From Richelia intracellularis HH01 (lineage in GTDB: Bacteria > Cyanobacteriota > Cyanobacteriia > Cyanobacteriales > Nostocaceae): 64,000 nt of DNA. The stretch lies in the NCBI RefSeq assembly GCF_000350105.1, contig NZ_CAIY01000027.1, positions 62,001-126,000 of the forward strand, written 5' to 3'. A program made the position numbers and the translations under genes. Within the stretch, counting starts at the first letter, position 1; every line of letters begins with the position of its first letter. Below the pieces are notes generated by a model, which did not search any database, had not been told where the DNA came from, and saw only the letters and a list, made by a program, of their open reading frames with translations. Of this stretch, positions 57,129 through 64,000 are shown one piece after another.

Positions 57129-59774
57129 TTATTCCAAACAAGCTTTTAAATCAGCCCTTGCCTTCTCCAAGGCTTCTGGTAACTTGTCCGCATATCTACC
57201 TCCAGCCATGGCCAAATTTGGTCTTCCACCACCACCACCACCACAAATCTTTGCAATAACATTAATGAATTTACCTGCTTTTATACCTTGATTATTGACT
57301 TCTAAGGAAAATGCAGCAACTAAACTGACCTTACTAACTTCTGTAATTAAACCCAAAACCACCGCAGCACCATTACCAATTTTCTGCTGTAATCTTTCCG
57401 CTACTATTTGTAAGGAAGTAGGATCTATATTATCTATTTGTGCGACTAATATCTTAAAGTGACCTACAGTTTCCATAGTTGAAATCAAATTATTAGATTT
57501 GGTAATTGCTAACTGAGATTTCAAATTATTTACTTGTTTCTGAATGTTTTTTAGGTCATGTTGTAGTGTGGTAATTCTTTCTGGTATTTCCTCTAGTTTG
57601 ACTTTAAGCCTATCTGTTAAATCCCTAATTATTATATCTCGGGGGTTAAGGTAATCTAGAATTGCATTACCAGCAACAGCTTCTATTCGTCTGACTCCAG
57701 AAGATATACCACCTTCAGAAATTATTTTGAATACACCTATTTCCGCCGTACTGTTTACATGGGTTCCACCACATAATTCTATGGATATTCCAGAAAAATC
57801 AATTACCCGCACCATATCTGCGTACTTTTCCCCAAAGAGAGCAATTGCACCTTTGGCTTTTGCTTTTTCTAGGGGCATGATTTCTATCTTAGCGATGTGT
57901 GCTTCTCCAATCCAATTATTTACCTGTAATTCAATTTGGCTAATTTGATCGGGTTTTAAAGCTTGGGGATAGTTAAAGTCGAAGCGCAATCTATCGAAGG
58001 ACACCAAGGAACCAGCCTGGGAAATTCTATCATCTACAACATTCCTTAAAGCCGTTTGTAGGAGATGAGTTGCAGTGTGATGTACTTGGACACGACGACG
58101 ATAAGCACAGTCTATTTGGGCTGTGATTGTATCCCCTACTCGTATTTTTCCATGTTCCACACGCCCAAAATGAACATAGAAATCTGACTCTTTTTTCACA
58201 TCTCTAATTTTGATGAACAAGTCATTACTGAACAAAGACCCCTTATCCCCAATTTGTCCACCAGATTCTGCATAGAATGGGGTTTTGTTGAGGACTACTT
58301 GCACTTCCATTGCTGCTTCCGCTTCTTCTTTAGCAATTCCATCTACTAGCAATAATTCAACCCGTACTGATGTAACCGTTTGGGTATAGCCAAGAAATTC
58401 CGTCGAATGGATATGGTCTGATGACTTATTATCTAAGGGATGTTTTACAGTTAAATCAATGGTTTTGTGAGAAGATTGCGCCCTTTTGATTTGCTTTTGC
58501 ATTTCTATGGTAAAACCATCACTGTCAATGGTTAAGCCCTCTTCCTCAGCAATTTCTTGAGTTAATTCTTTAGGAAAACCATATGTATCGTATAGTTTAA
58601 ATATTTCATCACCACTAATAATGGTTTTATCTTGATGTTTCAATTTATTAATAACTCCTGCTAATATTTTTTCACCCCTCGCTAATGTCTTTAAGAAGCA
58701 GGATTCTTCCTGTTGTAATTCTGTCTTGATTGCACTTTCCCTCTCACGTAAGTGAGGGTAGGCAGATTCACCTAAAATGATGACATTCTCAGCTAGTTTG
58801 GTAGTAAATTCTTCATCAATACCGATTAATCTACCATGGCGTACAACCCGGCGAATTAAACGTCGCAATACATAACCCCTTCCCACATTGGAAGCATAGA
58901 TATGATCAGCTATCATATGAACAATAGCCCGCATATGATCACTAATTATCTTCAAAGAAATTTTTGTCTTCTCATCACTTTTACTATAATCAGCCCTGGC
59001 AATATCTCCAACTTTTTTAATAATTGGTAGGATTAAATCTGTTTCATAATTGTTAGGAACCTGTTGGAGGATTTGTGCCATCCGTTCTAAACCCATTCCT
59101 GTATCAATATTCTTACTGGCAAGGGGAGTTAAATTACCATTTGCATCCCGGTTAGATTCCATAAATACTAAGTTGTAGAACTCAATAAACCGGGAATCAT
59201 CTTCTAAGTCAATATCATCCCCTAACTCTGGGTGAAAATCATAGTATATTTCTGAACATGGACCACAAGGCCCAGTTACACCTGAGTTCCAGAAGTTATC
59301 ATTTATACCCATGCGCTTGATGCGTTTTTCTGGTACACCAATTTTATCCCGCCAAATTGCATAGGTTTCTTCATCTAGATCAAAAACACTGATAATTAGC
59401 CTTTCTTTTGGTAACCCAAATAACTCAGTGGATACTTCCCAACCCCAACTAATAGCTTGTTCCTTGAAATAATCCCCAAAACTGAAATTTCCCAACATCT
59501 CGAAAAATGTATGATGACGCTTTGTTCGTCCGACATTTTCAATATCATTAGTACGAATACACTTTTGAGAAGAAGCAGCACGGGGAAATTCTGGAATACG
59601 CTGGCCCAAGAAAATAGGCTTAAATGTCAACATCCCTGCAATGGTTAGCAGTACAGTAGGATCTTCCGGAATCAGTGAAGCACTTGTAACGATTTGGTGC
59701 CCCCGTTTACGGTAGAATTCGAGAAACTTCCGGCGAATCTCGTCACCACTGAGTTTTTGGGGATAGTCAGTCAT
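57129..59774 (-). CDS. alaS: Alanine-tRNA ligase
   Basis: Charges tRNA-Ala. The 881-residue protein is full length: catalytic core with GDEIRRKFLEFYRKRGHQIV, SFGDYFKEQAISWGWE, GPCGPCSEIYYD and DTGMGLERMAQ. The editing domain has HHTATHLLQTALRNV and ELCGGTHVNSTAEIG, with zinc-site His and Cys residues. The C-Ala domain ends in CGGGGGGRPNLAMAGGRYAD and KLPEALEKARADL. Nothing unusual. Confidence 0.97.
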   Translation of the reverse strand: MTDYPQKLSGDEIRRKFLEFYRKRGHQIVTSASLIPEDPTVLLTIAGMLTFKPIFLGQRIPEFPRAASSQKCIRTNDIENVGRTKRHHTFFEMLGNFSFGDYFKEQAISWGWEVSTELFGLPKERLIISVFDLDEETYAIWRDKIGVPEKRIKRMGINDNFWNSGVTGPCGPCSEIYYDFHPELGDDIDLEDDSRFIEFYNLVFMESNRDANGNLTPLASKNIDTGMGLERMAQILQQVPNNYETDLILPIIKKVGDIARADYSKSDEKTKISLKIISDHMRAIVHMIADHIYASNVGRGYVLRRLIRRVVRHGRLIGIDEEFTTKLAENVIILGESAYPHLRERESAIKTELQQEESCFLKTLARGEKILAGVINKLKHQDKTIISGDEIFKLYDTYGFPKELTQEIAEEEGLTIDSDGFTIEMQKQIKRAQSSHKTIDLTVKHPLDNKSSDHIHSTEFLGYTQTVTSVRVELLLVDGIAKEEAEAAMEVQVVLNKTPFYAESGGQIGDKGSLFSNDLFIKIRDVKKESDFYVHFGRVEHGKIRVGDTITAQIDCAYRRRVQVHHTATHLLQTALRNVVDDRISQAGSLVSFDRLRFDFNYPQALKPDQISQIELQVNNWIGEAHIAKIEIMPLEKAKAKGAIALFGEKYADMVRVIDFSGISIELCGGTHVNSTAEIGVFKIISEGGISSGVRRIEAVAGNAILDYLNPRDIIIRDLTDRLKVKLEEIPERITTLQHDLKNIQKQVNNLKSQLAITKSNNLISTMETVGHFKILVAQIDNIDPTSLQIVAERLQQKIGNGAAVVLGLITEVSKVSLVAAFSLEVNNQGIKAGKFINVIAKICGGGGGGRPNLAMAGGRYADKLPEALEKARADLKACLE

Positions 59775-61757
59775 AAGTATTTATCTAATGTAATATTCAA
59801 AGGATATGAGCTTATTCATTCATTTGTTGGTTAAATGATTGCTAATTGGATGAAAGTAGTTATTTCAAAGATCCAACTGTTAACAATAAACCCTACCAAT
59901 AAAGTAATACTATATGCAATTAGGTACCTGTAATGGCAGCTAAGTAACTTTATGCTAGAGTCTATAATAGTTGAGATAAAAAGTTAATTTACCCCTACTC
60001 TTTTTATCCTAACTATTTTAGGTGAAAGCTTACCATTTCCTAGCAAGCCCAAAAATCCAAAGTAAATACTCAGCGTAATCTCTATTAGATACAATTTTTA
60101 TTGTAAAAATAAATAAATCTTATTGTAGTCTTATGGAATCTACGTGAGACTATAAATAGCTTTGCAAGAACCTCATATCCTAGTTTAGGAAAAATACACG
60201 TTTTTTCTAGTTCAGGAAGGCAACTATTAAAGTTTTCACGTAAGTGTATACATAATTATTTATATATACATTTGGGCAGGCTCAATAGGAATGGTAAATC
60301 TATGACCCTACAACTAAAAATTCCTGAGATATTATTCATAAATATACTGAACTTATTAATACATCTATAGTTTAGGAATTAAGATTAAATTATGGATATG
60401 GGTAAATTTACTAAGATTATAATTTCAGAAATCTGCTTGTTTCCTAAAAAATGTAAAACAGGCAATTGTTGGTCTTCTAAACAGCAATATCATTATATGA
60501 TTAAATTATCATCTTTACACTAAAATGCCCTAATCAATAAATTGGTTTTTAATGAATAGATTGGTTTAGATAGTTTTTGTTGGAACCATAACGAACCAGA
60601 TACAACAGTAAAAATTATTCTATTGATAAGACAATCATACTTGGATTAGTTAAGCCAATAAAAATATTAAGATGTTTAGATAAAATAATAAAACTCTATG
60701 TGAAGAGATGACAAAACTAGAAAAAATCTAGGAACGCTTAGTCAAAGTATTGCAATGCTGCTACTATAGTAGATAGACTTAATTGAAAAAGTAATTTGAG
60801 GATATTCAAATACAAGTATAAAAATCGTAGTAGTTTTATACTATTAATCATTGATCCCTAATTTTTCAACATATATTATTTTCTTTTTACTATATCTAAG
60901 ATATAGTCTTGATATTTTTAACCTCACTACTATCTGTACTAGAAGTTAAGCTATATATTTTTATTGCTCTCTTTTATAATTTTGTTGCTCAGGTCGTTAC
61001 TTAAACTAATTATCTGCATTAGTAGTTAATTGGTTTAAGTAATATGTACTATTTCAATGGATATATTTTAGGTGAATTATATCATATACCTAAAATTCAA
61101 TTCCTGATATTTATCGTATTATCACTGGTTAAAATTTTATATGAATTTTCCGGTAGTTCGGATTATACTTAAGTCCAAAATATAAAGTGTGTAAATAAAC
61201 CAATATAAATTACATAATATTTACTTCTTTACGGTGAAAATATTGATTACCAGATTTGACCTGTGTAATTAGATATCAAGTATTTTTGCTGTGTTATTAG
61301 AGATAGTTCTACCCTGGAAATTGCGGTCACACTTTTATACCAGGAAAAAATATTCAGTATTTCCACTGTTTTAAATGAATAATGTCAGGACAGAAATTAT
61401 GTATCAGAAATCAAGGTTAAAACTGCTTAGACAAAAAGACAAATTAAGAGGAGATAAATTAATGCCCAAGTTATAATAGTTGTATTGTTTGCACCGCAAA
61501 TATAGGTTTATGCGCAGGCAAAAAGATTAGTAATCATAAAGTTTAAGCTTTTCAATGATACCCTGACACAGTTGAGTTGTGCTATGAATACACAGACGAC
61601 ATACTAGGAGTTTTATATACCTTACAAGGCTCTCAGTATTATAGTCATAATACTTGCATGCCCCATATACAGTGTTTATGAGGAATATCTACAAAAGTAG
61701 AAAACTTTATTTAGGGTCATTCCCAATTACAGTTAAAATAAGGCAAGAATTACCAAA
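59775..61757. other. 2-kb gap
   Basis: Highly AT-rich with no gene, RNA gene or repeat that I can support. It holds the alaS promoter region and the leader of the GGDEF gene. Confidence 0.45.
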
Positions 61758-62762
61758 ATGAATATTTCCATTCTGGTTTTTGGAAGCGAACATTTCTTAA
61801 CAGGACTTCCAGACCAGATATACTATAAGACCACATTCAATGTAGAAGTGATCGCTAATCTTAATCAAGCGGTTTCCCTCATTAGAACATCCCCTCCGGA
61901 TATTATTTTAATACAGGCTAGCTTAGATGGTAGTATCACACTATGCAGTTGGCTAAAGGAGCAGGCAAAATTATCCTCAGTTTACTGCATTTTATTAGAG
62001 GATCGTTGTGAATTAATTACTCTCAAACAGCAGTATAATTGGGAATGGGAGCAAGAAATGAGCGCATCTGCACTTCAACAAGGAGCAGATGCTTACATTT
62101 GGCAGAAACCAGAGCAGACAGATGCGACACACCCTTTATTATTAGCTCAGCTTGCTGTTGGTGTACGAAAGGCACAAAAATGCCGGGATCTAATTCGTAC
62201 CAATGACTTACTATCTACTATTGCTTTAGCAGATTCTTTAACAGAACTAAATAACCGTCGTGCTTTAGAGTGGGATTTGCCACGGCAAATTAGTATAGCT
62301 CGTAATAATGATACTCCATTCAGCCTAATTATTTTGGATGTTGACTACTTCAAAGGTGTTAATGATACCTATGGACATTTAGTGGGTGATAGCCTATTAC
62401 AAGTTTTGTGCACTCGTATCCGGCAAAACTTGCGTTCCCAGGATACTCCTTTCCGTTATGGTGGTGAGGAGTTTGTTGTACTTTTAAGCAATACTCTTTT
62501 CCAAGAAGCAATGTTGGTAGCAAATCGTCTGAACCGAATAGTTGGCGAGCAGCCATTTGCAATCAATACTACTTTAGTAATTAATATTACTATTAGTTTG
62601 GGTCTGGCTTGCCTACAACCTGAAGATGATATGAAAGGTATAAGTCTATTAGACCGTGCAGATAAATATCTGCTAAAAGCAAAGTCCAGTGGTCGTAACC
62701 GTGTAATTAGCTATGAACATCACCGTTCAGATCCACCACACCTGAAATTGCTTTCATCTTGA
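61758..62762 (+). CDS. Receiver-like/GGDEF protein (diguanylate cyclase)
   Basis: A 334-residue PleD-like protein expected to make cyclic di-GMP. The GGDEF domain is complete: SLTELNNRRALEWDLPRQIS, LIILDVDYFKGVNDTYGHLV, active site GGEEF (235-239) and an inhibitory I-site RSQD (226-229) exactly five residues before it. The N-terminal ~140 residues resemble a receiver fold, but the strand where the phospho-acceptor Asp should sit reads DIILIQASLDG, with no Asp at the expected position. It may be a phosphorylation-independent pseudo-receiver. The gene stands alone. Confidence 0.88.
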   Translation: MNISILVFGSEHFLTGLPDQIYYKTTFNVEVIANLNQAVSLIRTSPPDIILIQASLDGSITLCSWLKEQAKLSSVYCILLEDRCELITLKQQYNWEWEQEMSASALQQGADAYIWQKPEQTDATHPLLLAQLAVGVRKAQKCRDLIRTNDLLSTIALADSLTELNNRRALEWDLPRQISIARNNDTPFSLIILDVDYFKGVNDTYGHLVGDSLLQVLCTRIRQNLRSQDTPFRYGGEEFVVLLSNTLFQEAMLVANRLNRIVGEQPFAINTTLVINITISLGLACLQPEDDMKGISLLDRADKYLLKAKSSGRNRVISYEHHRSDPPHLKLLSS

Positions 62763-64000
62763 TGTCTAGCCGTATTTGGGGAAGTAAAAATATCTTAGAT
62801 TGAAAGTAAGATATGCAAACCTTTTACAGTTTAATAGGCAAACCAAAATGAAACACCCTTATTAGTGGTTTAAGTACCACTCTAGTCTGTAATTTGATTA
62901 CCTAATTACAAGATTATTTTTGTTATAGTTTAACTTCAATTATATGTATATATTCAGGAAATTAATATTAACTTATTATTTATATTGGCCTCTCATATCA
63001 ATAAAAGATAATATACCAACCAATTTGTCTGTAGCAAGTTTTGAGCATGTAGATAACAAAATCCTTGTTTTGGAATATGAGCCTAATCCGAAAATTTTGA
63101 ATATTGAGGGAACTTGCTAGTTTTATTGTTTATCTAGTCCAGTCATAAAATCCTAAAAGACCAGCTATTCTACAATAAATATTACTATACAAATATTACA
63201 GTAGCAGTTACATGTGTTTGCATTTTTATTATCTCCCTCTAGTTTGTATGATAATTGATGTTCATTAACAGTCAGTACTTGATATTTTCTAAGTACTAAT
63301 TGGGATAATTTAAAACATAAAAATCTAGCAGTTAAGCTATTAAGAAAATGTATAGGCTCATTATACATAATTTTTTTCATTATGTTTTTGAGGAAAATTA
63401 ATAATTTTACTTAAAAGAAACTTACTACCTTGGCAAGGGTAAATCAAACCATAGAAAGTAGCAAAAGATAACAGAATGATAACTGTAGGGGCTAATTAAA
63501 TAGAGAAGAGCATTAAGAAAAAAGATATAAATAGTAGATTCAGGCTAATTTGAAAAATTCGTATTATTAGGATTAACTATTTCTTTGTATAACTGATACT
63601 GATTTTATTACCAAGCTAGAATCAATTCTAGGCTAAATATTATGAAGATATATGGAGGGTTAGTAATTTACTTCTAATGACGGTTACCTGGCCAGTAACT
63701 AATAAGTATAATATGTTGATTTTACTAATTTAATAAACTGAATTAGATTTAGATTGACTTATAAATTTTAGAGAATAGTGAAGCGATCAAATAAATTGTA
63801 ACAGCCCTAGATATTCGGTAGCTATTGAGTCAGGACTACAAGATGTAGGGTAGTCATATTTAAAGAAGTCTTAAAACACTTAATACTTATTACATATGAG
63901 CACCCAATATTTGACTCAAAGTTGAATGAATAAAGCATTCAACTTTGAGTCTCTAAAGTTAGAGGATAAGATGGTAAATTCATTATTTTTACCTTGCAAT
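62763..64000. other. 1.2-kb gene-free right end with one strong hairpin
   Basis: No gene. A perfect 15-bp inverted repeat (ACTCAAAGTTGAATG 63914-63928, complement 63936-63950, loop of 7) lies near the right edge. No T-run follows on either strand, so a terminator role for a gene beyond the edge is possible but unproven. Confidence 0.5.

Noticed and set aside
63165-63380. 71-codon minus-strand frame as a gene
   Set aside because: Composition follows AT-rich chance translation and no family is recognised.

Overview
The window is cyanobacterial chromosome. The evidence is light-independent and light-dependent protochlorophyllide reductases, a complete phycoerythrin gene cluster, SasA of the circadian clock output, the photosystem II factor Psb34 and the NblS partner SipA. 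The DNA is AT-rich. By my own addition the genes called here cover only about 56 % of the window, with several 1-2 kb gaps that contain no intact gene and some visibly decayed ones. Phycoerythrin, low coding density and pseudogenes in a Nostoc-like gene set suggest a reduced-genome heterocystous symbiont such as the diatom symbiont Richelia. That is an inference, not proven by any marker here.

Layout. 1-3.7 kb: 3' end of chlL, a DUF5331 gene, chlN and a lumenal-type peroxiredoxin with a clear terminator. 4-6.2 kb: polyamine genes speE (frameshifted near its 3' end) and speD. 7.3-10 kb: a DedA membrane protein and a long empty stretch. 10-12.7 kb: an orphan phycobiliprotein-like protein followed by a subtilisin-family protease. 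13.4-28.9 kb: the phycoerythrin region. cpeC-cpeD-cpeE (rod linkers), cpeS and cpeT (bilin lyases) and cpeR (activator) run on +. A CpeF-type HEAT-repeat lyase follows on +. cpeB-cpeA-cpeY-cpeZ run on -, and cpcS diverges from cpeB. Between cpeZ and the CpeF-type gene lies a dead second phycoerythrin locus (remnants of cpeY, cpeB and cpeA).

29.4-32.1 kb: an XPB-like helicase and its Bax1/DUF790 nuclease partner. 33-41 kb: por, sdhA, a small membrane protein and sasA. 42-48 kb: a NUDIX hydrolase, a MacB/LolD-type ABC ATPase without a permease, psb34, a DUF3386 gene, sipA and a sirohydrochlorin chelatase with a histidine-rich tandem repeat. 49-64 kb: a conserved small membrane protein, ndk, speA, pcrA/uvrD, alaS and a GGDEF protein with a degenerate receiver.

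Themes: (1) assembly of phycoerythrin. Subunits, rod linkers, lyases for individual cysteines and the regulator CpeR all lie within 16 kb. (2) Chlorophyll synthesis with both protochlorophyllide reductases represented. (3) A polyamine route speA - speD - speE in which the last gene is damaged. (4) Ongoing gene decay. I found no tRNA, rRNA, CRISPR array or intact insertion sequence. The most notable findings are the dead second phycoerythrin locus, the speE frameshift, a hairpin in the cpeC leader, a 19-bp perfect palindrome between cpeB and cpcS, and the phycobiliprotein-like/subtilase pair.
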